The notes beneath the pieces are model-generated. The model saw nothing but the letters and a program-made list of their open reading frames with translations, was not told the origin of the DNA and did no database searches. A DNA stretch of 64,000 nucleotides from Monilinia fructicola (taxonomy: Eukaryota; Ascomycota; Leotiomycetes; Helotiales; Sclerotiniaceae), in the NCBI GenBank assembly GCA_008692225.1, contig VICG01000002.1, positions 124,001 to 188,000 on the forward strand, written 5' to 3'. Each line of letters opens with the position of its first letter. The first letter of the stretch is position 1. Position numbers and translations under genes: made by a program. Below are positions 10,512-22,538 of the stretch, one piece after another.

Positions 10512-13500
10512 ATGCTTTCCTCATCAGAACGCAAAAGAATCCGTGAGGTTCGCCGGTACTACAAAAGATCTCCTGATGATCCACCTATCGCTGGCGAAAA
10601 TGCGCCAGCCGAGAGTCCCGAGACAGTCCGGTCCGTGGAGAAAGCTAGCAGCCCGAACAGTACTTTGACGGCCTTGATGCAACTAATCACGTGGCGTCTC
10701 GGGGCTGGTAGAGCGATGGTATCTGTTGTAGATGACAATGCACAAGTATTTTCAACTCTATCAAAGTAATGCCACAATAAGGACGCTCACGCTTTACAGT
10801 ACTTTCTCGCGGAAGCAACAAAGACACTGGACTTGTCAGACTCTTCAAAACATGACCCAGGTGATGATTTATGGATGGGTTGTGGAGGGTAAGATCTTGA
10901 AGTAAAACTGCGGAGCTGATTTCTGACGATAATTTGTGATTATTAGAACTATCCGCAGCCAAGCTCTCTGTGCAGTAAGATACTCTATCCAATCAGAGCT
11001 CGTCACTAACAAGTTCATTCTGCAACTAGTATACGATAGAAGTCGTTCCTGAACCAAATCATTATGCCTGTTTTAGTGTTCCAGATTTATTGGCAGATCC
11101 AAGGTTCTGTAACTTGCCTTATGTTGCCGAAGGGCCGAAGTTTCGATACTATGCGGGTACTCCTTTGATTAGTAACACCGGAATACCGATTGGAAGTGTC
11201 TTCGTAATTGACCCAAGACCGCGCGAACCAGCAACAAGGGCCGAGATCGATTTTCTTGGATTGATGGCTAAAAATGTTATGGAATACCTTGAAATGAAAC
11301 GAGAAAGCGTACAATTGCGACGCAATGACGTGATGTCCAAAGGCTTGGCCGCGTTAGTTGAAGGACAAAGTAGGATTCCGCGGCAGGTAATGACAGACAT
11401 CGTTGTCAACTGCCAAGAAGTCAACGGAACCCGTTTGGATGAAAAAGACATGATTAACACTAACCTAACGAGTAGCCTCGTCGTGGTTGACACATCTTTA
11501 GCAACAGTCGCCGAACAATCATTGAACAATATAGTGAGGCCCCCACACTCACTCGACGGCGGAAATCTGCTATATGATATCTCATCTACTAATCCTCGCG
11601 GGCCACTGACATCTGCCGATACTCCGGCTACCCATGATCGAATACTCTCCCGAGGTGCCAATTTGCTGAGGGAATCTCTCAATGTTGATTACACAATTTT
11701 CTTTGACATGAGTATTGGCTTTTCAGCCAGTGTCGAGCATGGACATAATGGGGAACTTAGATCCTCTGAAGATACAATCTTGGATGCATCAGATGCGAAC
11801 AATAACTTTAATCCAATATCCACCAACTCTGGTCAAGAAGACGGTCTTAATCCGCTGGATAGATCTGTCCGACGTTGTTCGCTTAACAGGCGGAGTAACG
11901 AAGCAGGCTTGGCCAAGGTCAGGAGTTTCTCCACATCAACATCTTCATCATTGGACGGGGAAACACTTTCTTGTAACTTGTACAGAGCGCCAAATGAGAG
12001 AGATCTGCAAAGACTATCAAAAAGGTATCCAAAGGGTAAAGTGTGGACGTTCAACGGCTATGATTCTGAATCTTCAGAAGGCGAGGACTCGCCACCATGT
12101 GATCAAATATTTGCTCTGCAACTGAATTCACGATACAACCATCGAGTCAGAAAGACGGATCGCAGCATTCTTAAGCATTGTTTTCCGGATGCCCGAGAGG
12201 TCCTTTTTGCTCCACTTTCAGAAGCAGGCACTGGGCTACCAATTGCAGCATGCTTTGCCGTATCGTTACGAGACATCGCGATCTTCACCTCTGATACCGA
12301 AAAGGCATTTGTTCGTGGGTTCCTTAATAGTGTATCTATTGAATACAATCGAATATCTATTGCGGCAGCCGATCGTCAAAAGGGAGACTTCATATCAAGC
12401 ATATCACATGTAAGTAATCTCGTCTTAGAACAAGACAGAAAGTTATTTTGTGTGTGGCACAGCAGTATTGCCACTCAATCACACCATCATGCAATAAATT
12501 TATTCCTTATCTTGAATGCTTCTGAGAGCTATGACTGATCATGAAACGCTATCTCCCAAAACAGGAATTAAGGTCACCGCTTCATGGCATATTAGGATCT
12601 GCCGGTATTTATATTCCTGTTCGAGCACTTTAACCATATCTTAACCACTATAATAGAACTCATGAGTGAGACTAATCTTGATAACGGTCAATTCGAACTT
12701 TGTTCGACTATCGAAACATGCGGTCGAGTCCTTCAGGAGACGTTGATGGATGTTCTTGAATATTCCAAGGTAGGCGTCTACTTCTCTATCTCGATAATTT
12801 TCCTGGATAAGGAGGCTACAAACAAAATTTCTGATATTCAGCATGTCAGACGAAGCTAATGTTTCTAGTTGAATAACCTGATGAGAAATAAAGGAACTGG
12901 TGGAAAGGCCCCGTATACGAACGGAGATACCTCCCATCCTCAACAATCGAATAATGAAAGCTTCACTCGTGGTGATATAGTTTCACTGCCTCTAGATCTT
13001 GCTAGAATGTGCGAGGACTCAGTTGCAATTGTTGCAGCTGCATACATGCATCATAGCACAAATTCGGATCATCTTCTTTACCGAGTAATACAACCTCCAG
13101 GCGCTACAAACAGGCAAGAAGGAGAAATACTTTATAAGTTTAGTGCTGTCACAGTATCTCTACATATTACATTCGATGATTGGCACTATTTCTGCTCTCC
13201 AGGATCTGTACAGCGAATCATCATGAATCTTGTTGGTAATAGTCTCAAGTATACATCAACAGGGTTTATACATATATCTTTGACTGTTGAGCCTTTGAAG
13301 AAAGAAATTCCGGATGCATCAAAAACACAAAACGTATCCAACGACGGTCATTTAGTTGTACTTCGAGTTAGCGATAGTGGAAAAGGTATTTCTAGTGAGT
13401 TTTTAAAAAGCAAGCTCTTTATAGCTTTTTCTCAAGAATCATCTCTTGCCCCAGGTACCGGTAAGTAACTTCTTCACTTCTCTAACTGTATCGGCATGCT

Positions 13501-14778
13501 AATATATCCAAGGGCTTGGACTTCATATTGTGGACTCTCTCGTGCGGATGTATAACGGGACTATTGATGTTCAAAGTCAGATTGGACATGGGACTACGGT
13601 TACAGTCAAGCTGCCTCTAGTGAAGGCAGTATCTGCTTTGTCATTTGTCGCGCCTGATAAATTAGCGCCTAAGGATCAAGTCAAAGAAGTCAGAGATCTG
13701 CTTAAGCAATTTCAATATACGACGTTTTCAACGCATGGCTTCCAGTCCGGCTCTCCTGGTTATCTGAAGAAATCGCTACTCGCCTATCTTACACAGTGGT
13801 TTGAGATGGATCAAGATGTTGAAAATCGTGCGCCTGATATTGCGTTTGTCACCGAAGAGAGTCTCGAAACATTTCTTTCAAACTTGATGATAGACGGTAC
13901 ACTCAGACCCTCGCTTATCATAGTGGTACGTTATGTCCCGAGCCACGGATATATATCACAACAAAGCTCGACTATTGGCATACCCCTTGAAACTCTCACT
14001 GTACCATTTGGTCCCTGGAAGTTGCTGAAAACGTTATTCGCCTGTTTATCGCCAAAGCAGGCTTCACCATCATCACCACCTATACCAGAGCCCAGAAGTC
14101 TTTACATCAGCCCTTTGCCTTCTCCAACACCTGATATCCAGAGGGAGCTCGGTCTCACAGATCAACCCATGACAGGAGAGGTACTCCCTGGTTTATCACC
14201 CACTACTGCCCAAGATTCATTAAAACCTTCACAGCCTACAATTCTTTGCGTCGACGACAATCCTATCAACCTTCGCCTTCTCAGAGCCTACTTTCGCAAA
14301 CTGCAGTTTGAAATTACCTGTGCAGAGAATGGAGCTGTGGCTTTTGAAAAATATCGTCTTAAAGCTAATGGATTCGATCTTGTTTTCATGGGTATGTATC
14401 GCTCTGTATTTTCGTTGATATATTATACCACCTTTTCAAATAAGCCCCTTAAAAGACACTATTCATATCTACGAATTGTTAATAGTGGACTAATGAATTT
14501 CGTGAACCACAGATATTAGTATGCCCATCTGTGATGGCTATCAATCGACGCGAATGATGCGATCTCTTGATAAACTTCAGCAAAGTATCAGTGCTATACC
14601 ATTACCGCCCACTCGTATCGTAGCGCTCTCGGCCGCATATTCAGATACAGATATGGAAAAAGCAAAGGCGGCGGGTGTTGATGACTTTCATACGAAGCCA
14701 ATGAAAGTTAGTAAATTGGAGACTTTGATGAGGGGATGGGGGTATTTGGATTCACAATCTGAGAAGGAAAGCTCTTGA
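10512..14778 (+). CDS. Hybrid histidine kinase (GAF-HisKA-HATPase-REC)
   Basis: This is a fungal two-component sensor that autophosphorylates on His and relays to its own receiver domain, normally towards an HPt protein and downstream regulators. Nine exons can be joined with consistent phase: 10512-10745, 10800-10888, 10947-10974, 11030-12409, 12565-12604, 12657-12769, 12869-13460, 13513-14391 and 14513-14778. Together they encode 1206 residues. A GAF domain occupies about residues 45-270. The H box SSISHELRSPLHGILGSAE spans the fifth intron region, with the phospho-acceptor His before ELRSP. The ATPase domain has the N box (IIMNLVGNSLKYT) and the G boxes (DSGKGIS and GTGLGLHIV). The C-terminal receiver has the acidic pair (CVDDNP), phospho-acceptor Asp in FMDISMPICDGY and the conserved Lys in HTKPM. 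It is soluble, with no membrane segment, so it is probably a cytosolic sensor. I did not assign a fungal HHK class. Confidence 0.93.
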
Positions 14779-16510
14779 GACAGGCAGATAGGATTTCAAG
14801 AGAAATTACTGGTAGCTAACGTATAATTAAAGCACAATTGAGCTTGGGGATGTATATGGGGATGGAGGTGATTTGCTAAGAAACCAGGTCTACAAACATT
14901 TATCCGAGAATTCAGACACATAAATGGAGAGTAGCATACTGTATCTTTGCGCATATAATATTTGGTCTGCTCATCATATGAATAAAAGAACCAACACAGT
15001 CAAACTTAGCAATACTATTTTCACTCGAGTTTGTTTCACGACGTTTACCCACCCACCATATTATAAACCACAATTATATTTCACAAAATTGCACAAGGTC
15101 AAATGCATGAAAATAATGATGGAAACTCGTAATAAATATACAATGATAATTTTTGGGGTCTCTGGAGCTTAAGAACACAAGAAGTGTCAATTCAGCTTAT
15201 GAATTTATTCCAAGTGTCCCGCGAAGAAATTCAGTGGGTGTTACGAAACACGATTTGAGACTTTAAGCACTGCTTTCCTATCCTCAGCCTTGTTCACGTC
15301 TTGATCATCCCTTCCGCTGGATCAACTTCGAAGTCCTACCACTCAATCTGTAGTTAGAAAGGATCTTTCCGTTTCTTTTTGAAGCCAATGGGATTAATTA
15401 GGGGTCTTCGGCATCTAATTTCTCCCCCATTCTCAAACGGTCTAACGTTTCTATCATGGTTCGTTCGTACTGATATTATGTATCTATGTTTTCATTCTAA
15501 TGACTGCATCCAGATAAACTAAATTTTGTCCCTGTTGTCATGTGTAGAAGCATTACATCTTGGTTGATATAGATCAAACGGGTCATTTTTGCGTATGAGA
15601 AGCTTGTCTACTGGTATTGTATGCTGGATGCAAACTCAATGAATAAGAAATACGAACTACCAATTCACTCAGGGTGAGTGATTACGAGCTAAACTGAAGA
15701 GTTATTTGCTCAATATGTACACCGTGCAAGATGTGTAGCAGTTTTAGGCAGGCAAGACGGAGTAAAGCGAAAATATATAGCCGATGTCTACGATTGTGTT
15801 GAGCCTGGAAGAGAATGATTATTTGATGTTCGATATTTACCGAGGTGATGAAGGAGGAGTGTTTGGGATACTTTCAAATAGTGAAATATATTCAGAATTA
15901 TATGGTGATACTAGGCCAGACTTGGTACACTCGGCACTAAGCGAAACAATGACGCCTAGCTTTCTGCGATGGGGTGCGATATACAAGAATGAGTGTTGGA
16001 GACAGTGCTTTGCAGCGAGGGTATTCAGAATTTCAAGACAAGACCGAACTGGTTTGAATTCGGAATCTCGCTGAACAATGAAGGGTAAGAGTTATTTATC
16101 GAAGGTATAATAAGGGGGGTGTGCAAGGTAACATTTTTGTAGATGAAGAAAGATAGACTCAAACGAAGAGGGAGAAGAATATATTACCATGCACGAATTA
16201 GAAACCCTAGACTTTCCTCGAGAAAGAAGTTTGATCTTAATTATAACACGGTTTGTTTTTTGTATATTATGATTATGTTTTTCGCTAAAGTTGGAAGAGT
16301 GATATAACATGATGGGGAATAGCCTTGCTTTGATCCAGAACTCCGTGTCCACCTTGTAAAATGACCAATTCATATAAAAACGCCTGTTGTCGACTTCTTA
16401 GATATCCCGAGATTCTTTCGATTCGATATTTTCTTTGTGTTCTACAGTTGTGTTAGAATGAGCGTTTTGAGCATAATGATTCGGAAGTTGACACTCACAT
16501 CTAAAATATC
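14779..16510. other. Intergenic with one weak frame (15784-16074)
   Basis: A plus-strand frame of 96 codons at 15784-16074 has ordinary composition but no recognised domain. It could be a short hypothetical protein. The remaining sequence is AT-rich and featureless to my eye. Confidence 0.35.
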
Positions 16511-17065
16511 TTATCTTATTGGATATAACCCGGTCCATTCCAAATCAACCTCAGATTCCAAATCAGCCTTAAACTCGCCCCTGAGCTCGTTCATCATTGC
16601 TTTTGATAAACCCGCTCGCAGAGATCTCTTCTCATTCCACAGGACTCTTCGAATCAAAGTTCTTATCAGATGCCCATGATTTCCAAGCATCTCCACCCAG
16701 ACTTCTCTTTCCATTGCGAACATCTTCTCTCCAGAACCAACGAATTTATCAGCAATGGCAGTGATGGTTGATCGTGGAAGGAAGAAGTAATAGATTCGGA
16801 GTTGCGCTGCGATCCAAAGACGGCACTCGGCATTCGTATAGCTGTATTGAGGAGTTGTTGTGAAGCCCATATTTGGGGTAGAAGTTGTGATCTTTATAGG
16901 TTTTCTTCTTTCACCGGTGCTTACGAATGTAATATCTGATTCTTTGAAGTTTTTGTTCTGGTAGATCTTTGTCAGGGAGCTCTTGGACGTGAGCTTACGA
17001 TTGAGAAGGTGGAAAGGCATCGTTGTTGTTATGGATATGAACTTGATTGTTGGGTTGTGTTTCAA
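16511..17065 (-). CDS. Hypothetical protein
   Basis: This is an intronless frame of 184 codons. A downstream ATG at residue 16 (MPFHLLNRKL) may be the real start. The first third is basic and Ser/Thr-rich, resembling a mitochondrial or otherwise disordered leader. The rest is predicted helical with several Trp and Arg residues and no membrane segment. I do not recognise a family. Length, composition and the tidy ending suggest a real gene, probably lineage-restricted. Its neighbours (histidine kinase and SUA5) give no functional hint. Confidence 0.45.
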   Translation of the reverse strand: MKHNPTIKFISITTTMPFHLLNRKLTSKSSLTKIYQNKNFKESDITFVSTGERRKPIKITTSTPNMGFTTTPQYSYTNAECRLWIAAQLRIYYFFLPRSTITAIADKFVGSGEKMFAMEREVWVEMLGNHGHLIRTLIRRVLWNEKRSLRAGLSKAMMNELRGEFKADLESEVDLEWTGLYPIR

Positions 17066-17449
17066 GAGTAATAGTGGTTTGTTCGAGGAGGAGGAAAAGA
17101 AGAAGGAAAGGAAGAGTATTATATAATTTTTTCAACGTGTGATCTAAATGAATCTAAGGAGGCGGACTGCTGACGGACTACCGACGGACTACAACATCTA
17201 GTACAATCATGAAGTTGCTCCATGCTAGAAAGGGTTACCGAGACGTTTAGCTTAGCAGGCCAAGTCTTGAAATATTATAGCCGAGTGTCAAAAAAAATAT
17301 TTAGCATCAAGATTAGGTCACATATACAAAGCGGCGTACTTTTTAAGCGTGTTAGGGCATATTTATTAGGGCGTCTTTCTAGGGCTTTGGAATATCTATG
17401 TACACGAGTAAAGCGAAATGAGAAAAAGCAAATATAACTGTCAAATTAA

Positions 17450-17520
17450 ATACAAAAAGTAACAGTGGTAGTAGTATCATCGTCATCATCGTCCTCGTCA
17501 TCGTCGTCGTTGTATCACGT
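17450..17520. repeat. Imperfect CATCGT/CGTCAT microsatellite
   Basis: Degenerate trinucleotide-type repeat (TCATCGTC and variants) about 350 bp upstream of SUA5. It lies in non-coding sequence. Confidence 0.7.
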
Positions 17521-17873
17521 GACTGCACGTCAAAAGTCCAGAACGTTTGTGGCCTAGCGGCAAATTCCAGAGATTTGGTTACATCATCATGCTTGACGTC
17601 AGCCTTACCGAAAAAATAAATATTTTGAGTCAGACATTGCTGCCCCACCACCACTCCCACAACTTTTTTGGAAGACAAATGCATCTGCACACTTTTTAGA
17701 AGACATTCATTGCAGAGGAAGTATGTTCAAGACATCCCAAGGATTCTTTACAGGTAAATTTAAAAGGAGGAGTCGTAGAATAGAACGCTAAAGGTTACAT
17801 CTTCATTCTGGCTTCTCGAATTCGGCGAAGTATCACCCATCTCTTCTCTACCTTTCACAACATTGGTACCAAC

Positions 17874-19274
17874 ATGACTTCTGCTCAAGCAAACGGCAAT
17901 GCCGTTATAACTCGCGTCCTGCCAGTCACTGTGTCTGAAGTTGGTCACTTCAATAGTCGAGAAACACTCGAAAGTTGGGAACTCCCTAAAAGTTTATCTG
18001 GTCTTCAATCTATCGCAGAAGCAGCCGAGTACCTCAGGACAGAAAGCATCCCTGTAGCTTTTCCAACAGAAACAGTCTATGGATTGGGTGCGGATGCAAC
18101 TAGAAGCGATGCGGTGAAAGGAATATACAAGGCTAAAGGACGGCCATCTGACAACCCACTTATAATACATGTTTGCGACCTTAATATGCTACGCAGCCTC
18201 TTATCGTCGACAGACAGCCAGACATTGGGTGTAGATTCTACCGATATCCCAGATATCTACAAGCCTTTGATTAAACGTTTCTGGCCTGGCCCCTTGACCA
18301 TTCTCTTACCAAATCCATCCCCAAGCAAATTAGCCCCAGAAGTCACGGCAGGTCTACAAACATTTGGTGCGCGCATGCCAAGCTCTTCTCTTGCGCTATC
18401 ATTAATACGTCTGGCTGGTGTTCCCCTTGCCGCCCCATCTGCGAATGCATCGACCAAACCTTCATGCACTACTGCCGAGCATGTATTCCACGACCTGAAC
18501 GGCAGAATCGAAATAATACTTGATGGTGGGCCATGCCAGGTTGGAGTAGAGAGTACGGTCGTAGATGGCATGTGTGATCCACCTGTTGTTCTTAGACCTG
18601 GTGGCATCGGTATTGACGAGATTCGAGAATGCAACGGCTGGGAGGGTGTAGTGAAAGGCTACAAAGACCAAAGTGAAATTGGAGATAACGCACCTAGGGC
18701 ACCAGGAATGAAGTATAAACATTACAGTCCAAGAGCAAAGGTTATATTATACGAGGCTGAGGCCCGGAGCGAACCCCTTCTCGGAGATGAAGCTTTTTCG
18801 GTCAGAAAGGCACGAGTTGGAGAAGAGAAACAGATTGGGGACGAAATTCTACCATCGGACAAACCAGCTATGATTGGTATAATAACTACTAAGCATTGGG
18901 TTTTCCGTCCCGGATTGGAAGATCAAACTGCTGGCTATAGTATTCAACTGAATGAAGAAGCCAAGGACACCATCGACACAGCTCAGGTCTTGCACTCAAA
19001 TGAATTCATGCTCTATACGTCAAAGCACAAGCCTTGGATTAAGGATCCAGGTTACCAGCCCAAAAGCTGGCATTTGGCAAACTGTATCAAAATTTCCCTT
19101 GGTAGTGAAATTAAAGATATCGCCCATGGTCTGTTTTCTGCATTGCGGGAGTTGGACCAAAGAGGTTGCGATGTCATTTTCGTGGAAGGCATCCAAGACG
19201 AGGGTGATATAGCCGCAGCAGTCATGAATAGACTTCGAAAAGCAGCAGTCACGGTGATTGATGATAGAAGATAG
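17874..19274 (+). CDS. sua5: Threonylcarbamoyl-AMP synthase Sua5
   Basis: It makes threonylcarbamoyl-AMP from threonine, bicarbonate and ATP, the first step of t6A37 tRNA modification shared by cytosol and mitochondria. The gene is a single exon of 466 codons. The YrdC-like domain covers about residues 45-245, with the nucleotide-binding stretch FPTETVYGLGADAT, the KAKGRPSDNPLI motif and the SAN-containing segment APSANASTKPSCTTAEHV. The C-terminal Sua5 domain follows a linker with the family signature APGMKYKHYSPRA. Length is a little greater than the yeast protein (426 residues). Yeast and fungal Sua5 belong to the two-domain type, which matches. It converges with the coatomer zeta gene at 19469, leaving under 200 bp between stops. 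Confidence 0.95.
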   Translation: MTSAQANGNAVITRVLPVTVSEVGHFNSRETLESWELPKSLSGLQSIAEAAEYLRTESIPVAFPTETVYGLGADATRSDAVKGIYKAKGRPSDNPLIIHVCDLNMLRSLLSSTDSQTLGVDSTDIPDIYKPLIKRFWPGPLTILLPNPSPSKLAPEVTAGLQTFGARMPSSSLALSLIRLAGVPLAAPSANASTKPSCTTAEHVFHDLNGRIEIILDGGPCQVGVESTVVDGMCDPPVVLRPGGIGIDEIRECNGWEGVVKGYKDQSEIGDNAPRAPGMKYKHYSPRAKVILYEAEARSEPLLGDEAFSVRKARVGEEKQIGDEILPSDKPAMIGIITTKHWVFRPGLEDQTAGYSIQLNEEAKDTIDTAQVLHSNEFMLYTSKHKPWIKDPGYQPKSWHLANCIKISLGSEIKDIAHGLFSALRELDQRGCDVIFVEGIQDEGDIAAAVMNRLRKAAVTVIDDRR

Positions 19275-19468
19275 AGAATCACTTTCGAGAAATGATACGC
19301 CTAGATACAATACCATGGGACATGTTGCGTCCCAATATGACTTCAATATTCTTATACCTGTGAATATAATATGCCCCAACTCCATCACAATCTAAACTCC
19401 TTTTATGGCTATCGACCAAATATAATATCGCCCATCCACAATTACATGACCTTCCCACTCCATGATCT

Positions 19469-20184
19469 TCACAATCCCTGTCGCAACCAATCTCCTAACT
19501 TTGCCTTTCCAAACTGTGCCAAATTGTTCATCCCTTGCTCGCTCAAATCAATGCCCTTCAGCTGCGCTACATCTTGCGTAGGAGCCTTGCTAACTCTTTG
19601 TACGATAATTGTAGGGTCTGTTTCGAGGATAATACCATCATCAACCATCTCGTCGACTGCTAGGGAAAGGAGATCGTAGTTTTCGATTATGGTTCGTTTG
19701 TCTACTGATTGTCTGTGAAATGTTAGCTTCCGGTTCTTTCGCACCTCGTAGGAGACACGAGGAATGCGTCCGAAACCCAAAGGGAAACATACTTAAATAA
19801 CAAATGCAAGGAATCTCTCAAAGCCAAAATAACGTTGTAAAGCATAATCTCGTTCTCATCCACTCCTCCAACCACATACATCATGACATCGCTCTCACTC
19901 TTGTACAACACAATGCGATTATCGTAGAGGATGATATCTGCGGTTTGCTTTTGGGTTTTCTCGAGCAGGCCCTTCTCGAAGGCTTTTTGCGATTTTAGAT
20001 CTGGGTATGGGGCTGCTGGTGCTGTACTCTATGTTAGTACAAAGCGAACAGAAAGACAGAGGGAGAACATACAAGAAGAGTTGTGGTGGGGTGGTGAGTA
20101 GTATTTGGCGAACACTCGGGAACCATCTTCAGCGTTGAGTATTATAATGGCATTGACAGAGAAAAGAGACATATTAGGCGCCAT
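19469..20184 (-). CDS. ret3: Coatomer subunit zeta
   Basis: This is the small subunit of the COPI vesicle coat (yeast Ret3), acting in Golgi-to-ER retrograde transport with the beta-, gamma- and delta-COP subunits. Three exons read 20184-20073, 20021-19793 and 19712-19469, giving 194 residues (yeast 189). The first intron has a perfect TACTAAC branch point close to its AG. The longin-like fold start MAPNMSLFSVNAIIILNAED is followed by KSESDVMMYVVGG and DENEIMLYNVILALRDSL. The C-terminal SVDKRTIIENYDLLSLAVDE and IDLSEQGMNN motifs are typical. It converges with SUA5 and shows no break. Confidence 0.95.
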
Positions 20185-20880
20185 GATTATAGTTTGGGGC
20201 CAATTGGCAATAGAGATTTGGTAGAACTTGGATGTGCGGTGGTAAAGGTTGGTGTTTCTGGAGCTTGTCTGGGGAATGGACGTATCGGTATGGAAATCGT
20301 GGTCGCAATGTCCTTTCTGCCTGAGGCGTCAACAAATATTGACGCTACGGGGAGGAAAATCCAATTATTCCGTTGCGTCAAAGGTCTTTCGCTACAAAGG
20401 TACAAGTAACCTTACATCAATTAAAGAAGCTCATCAATTGTCTTGCCATATGCTTCTTTGGGTTCTCGGCTTCGTTACCCCTTAATAAGTCAACTGTCAA
20501 TAAAAGTGCAGCAAGGCTATCTATACTCGCCTTTTCTCATGGCAGCCCATCCTGAGGCGGTAGCACTATTGAAATGGCATGTTCATAGAACTAAGTAGGT
20601 ATCTTGAGCTCTCGTGGTGGGTCTGAATATCCAGTGATGTGACATCTCAGGCCTAGGGAGGCCTCCTAAGCTTGATTTCTCATGGAGTCTATCTTTCAAT
20701 GTCAGTTTTATTGAGATCTTTGTTAAGAATTCTAAATATAATCAATATTGATCTCCAGATCTGCTTAGGTGTGGTACAAGTTGATTGCGCAAGTGCTATC
20801 TTTCCTGGGTTTCAACGGGCTCCTGACAATAGGGTAAGATGTGATGGAGGTTGTCACTTTCTTTGTTTCACCTTTGTATG
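20185..20880. other. Intergenic, nothing recognised
   Basis: This stretch carries the coatomer zeta promoter on the left. I see no gene, and the short frames have no recognisable content. Confidence 0.5.
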
Positions 20881-20882
20881 AC

Positions 20883-20985
20883 CTTTGTTCATTTCGAACT
20901 AGTCTTTGTTTTTGTGGGTTGTTCACTTCGAACTATTCTTTGTTCTTGTGAGTTGTTCACTTCGAACTATTCTTTGTTCTTGTGG
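20883..20985. repeat. 34-bp tandem repeat, three copies
   Basis: A unit of about 34 bp, built around TTCGAACTATTCTTTGTT, occurs three times in a row. The last two copies are almost identical and the first is more diverged. Each copy contains the palindrome TTCGAA. The array ends about 110 bp upstream of the Ulp1-like gene start, so it lies in that gene's likely promoter or 5' UTR. Confidence 0.85.
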
Positions 20986-21095
20986 GACAATGTAGGTGCA
21001 GCAAAGCCGAGAACAATGCTTTTGTTGGCTATTTAATGATTCATGTGTATGCCGAATAGCATTCATTCATACAGCAAGATTTACACAAACACAAA

Positions 21096-22538
21096 ATGAT
21101 GAATATCAAAGGAGTTTTGTCGAATTATACAAGCGGTGAGTTTCCCGCCTGTAATGCACCTTTTCACATACCGGAAACAGCTTCTGAGAATTCCATTTCA
21201 CGCCAAGGAAGAGCCCAAATGTTTCATCCTCTGAAACCAGAAATCTACGGAGCTCTTCGAGATCAATATCTAATCAGCCATGCAAGGATTCAGAGATATC
21301 ACGCCGCTATCCTATTTAATCGATCAAGCGCAACGCAAGTTCCACTTCCCGAACTAAAAGTAATCGCAAGCACACCACTACCAAGCGAATCGAATGTTGG
21401 GACCGGCACCAATTTGTATGATGACGACGTGTTCTTCTCTTTTTCTCCAAAGAATGGAATACTCAGGAAGACTACAGATAGCATGGTAGAATTTATCTGT
21501 GACTATGCTAACCGTTGGCATTCTGCACTTCCATCCATAGATCCAGACGAAGTGAGACCTAACAGGCATCTCCCGGGAACTATCCCCATGTTCGCTTACC
21601 TGCCCTCTTCCTTCGAGCAATTTTTGAAACAAGGACCAGAACAAGCTGCTGCAGAACTGGCTAGGAGGTTCTCAAGAAGAGAATTTTGGGAGTTGCGCTA
21701 CCTCTTCATCACCGTTCAAAGTGGTTCAGATGAGCCTGGCACTTCCCTTGGACATGTTGCCGTTTGTGTCATTTCTCCGGAATCAAAGACTATTGATTTC
21801 CTATGTAGCGGTGGCGATCGCGGTATCGTGCGCGACAACGGTAGTCAATGTGTCGAAACTATCATCCGTCTGCTTGTTGAATATCTAGGTGACGAGCCGC
21901 CGCTTGCTCAAAGATTTAATCCATGTGACTGGAAGCTACGCACTGAACGAAGCGAATTGCAAGACAAGAGCAAACCAGACTGTGGCATGTACATGATATC
22001 CAATATCATGTGCGTTGCCTTCGGATGGGATTTGTCCTACGGTTCAAGGCAAGAGCACGAACTTCAGTGTCGCCGATTTCGTCTGGTTTCTGATCTTCAA
22101 TCTGGTGGCTTTAAAGGTTATAATCATGCTGAGGATGCAGACAACACACATTATTACCCTCTAAACGACATCAAACCCCCTGACTCACTGACAGAAAACT
22201 TTATCCCTATCCTCGGGTACCCGGGGCTCATGATCTATGAAACTCTCCCACCGGAGGTTTACTGCCGCTCACCAATTTATTATGGTTGTCCTGACAAAGA
22301 GACGCTGTACAAGCATTGTAATCGAAACAAACGATTCTACCCAAGTTTTGACAAAGAGAGCATCAGTGGACCAAATATCTCTTTTGCCAAGCTTCTTTCT
22401 TGGGTTGAGAGATACGATGCAGCGAGGGAGAGAGATGTAGCACCGTTTCCCAGACCGTACATACCAAGCGGTGCAAACGGAAACAGAAGATGGATCCCAC
22501 CCGATGATGCAGTCTGGCCAACTGGAAAACTTTGGTAA
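21096..22538 (+). CDS. Ulp1-like cysteine protease (C48-type)
   Basis: The protein of 480 residues has a C48/Ulp1-type catalytic arrangement. His220 is in SLGHVAVCVI, Asp234 in KTIDFLCSGG and Cys296 in KPDCGMYM. The His-Asp and Asp-Cys spacings fit the Ulp/SENP fold, but the oxyanion Gln usually found before Asp-Cys-Gly is replaced by Lys-Pro. Such proteins cleave SUMO or related isopeptide bonds, and many fungal copies belong to mobile or lineage-specific families. The terminal TGG codon overlaps GGTAAGTG. A 27-bp intron ending in CTTCAG would extend the protein by about 25 residues, so the true C-terminus is uncertain. The gene is isolated between coatomer zeta and a 6-kb gene-poor stretch. 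Function beyond a thiol protease fold is inference. Confidence 0.65.
   Translation: MMNIKGVLSNYTSGEFPACNAPFHIPETASENSISRQGRAQMFHPLKPEIYGALRDQYLISHARIQRYHAAILFNRSSATQVPLPELKVIASTPLPSESNVGTGTNLYDDDVFFSFSPKNGILRKTTDSMVEFICDYANRWHSALPSIDPDEVRPNRHLPGTIPMFAYLPSSFEQFLKQGPEQAAAELARRFSRREFWELRYLFITVQSGSDEPGTSLGHVAVCVISPESKTIDFLCSGGDRGIVRDNGSQCVETIIRLLVEYLGDEPPLAQRFNPCDWKLRTERSELQDKSKPDCGMYMISNIMCVAFGWDLSYGSRQEHELQCRRFRLVSDLQSGGFKGYNHAEDADNTHYYPLNDIKPPDSLTENFIPILGYPGLMIYETLPPEVYCRSPIYYGCPDKETLYKHCNRNKRFYPSFDKESISGPNISFAKLLSWVERYDAARERDVAPFPRPYIPSGANGNRRWIPPDDAVWPTGKLW

Noticed and set aside
10133..10546. 137-codon frame overlapping the kinase start
   Set aside because: It has no domain, lacks an ATG at its beginning and lies in the likely 5' UTR of the hybrid histidine kinase.
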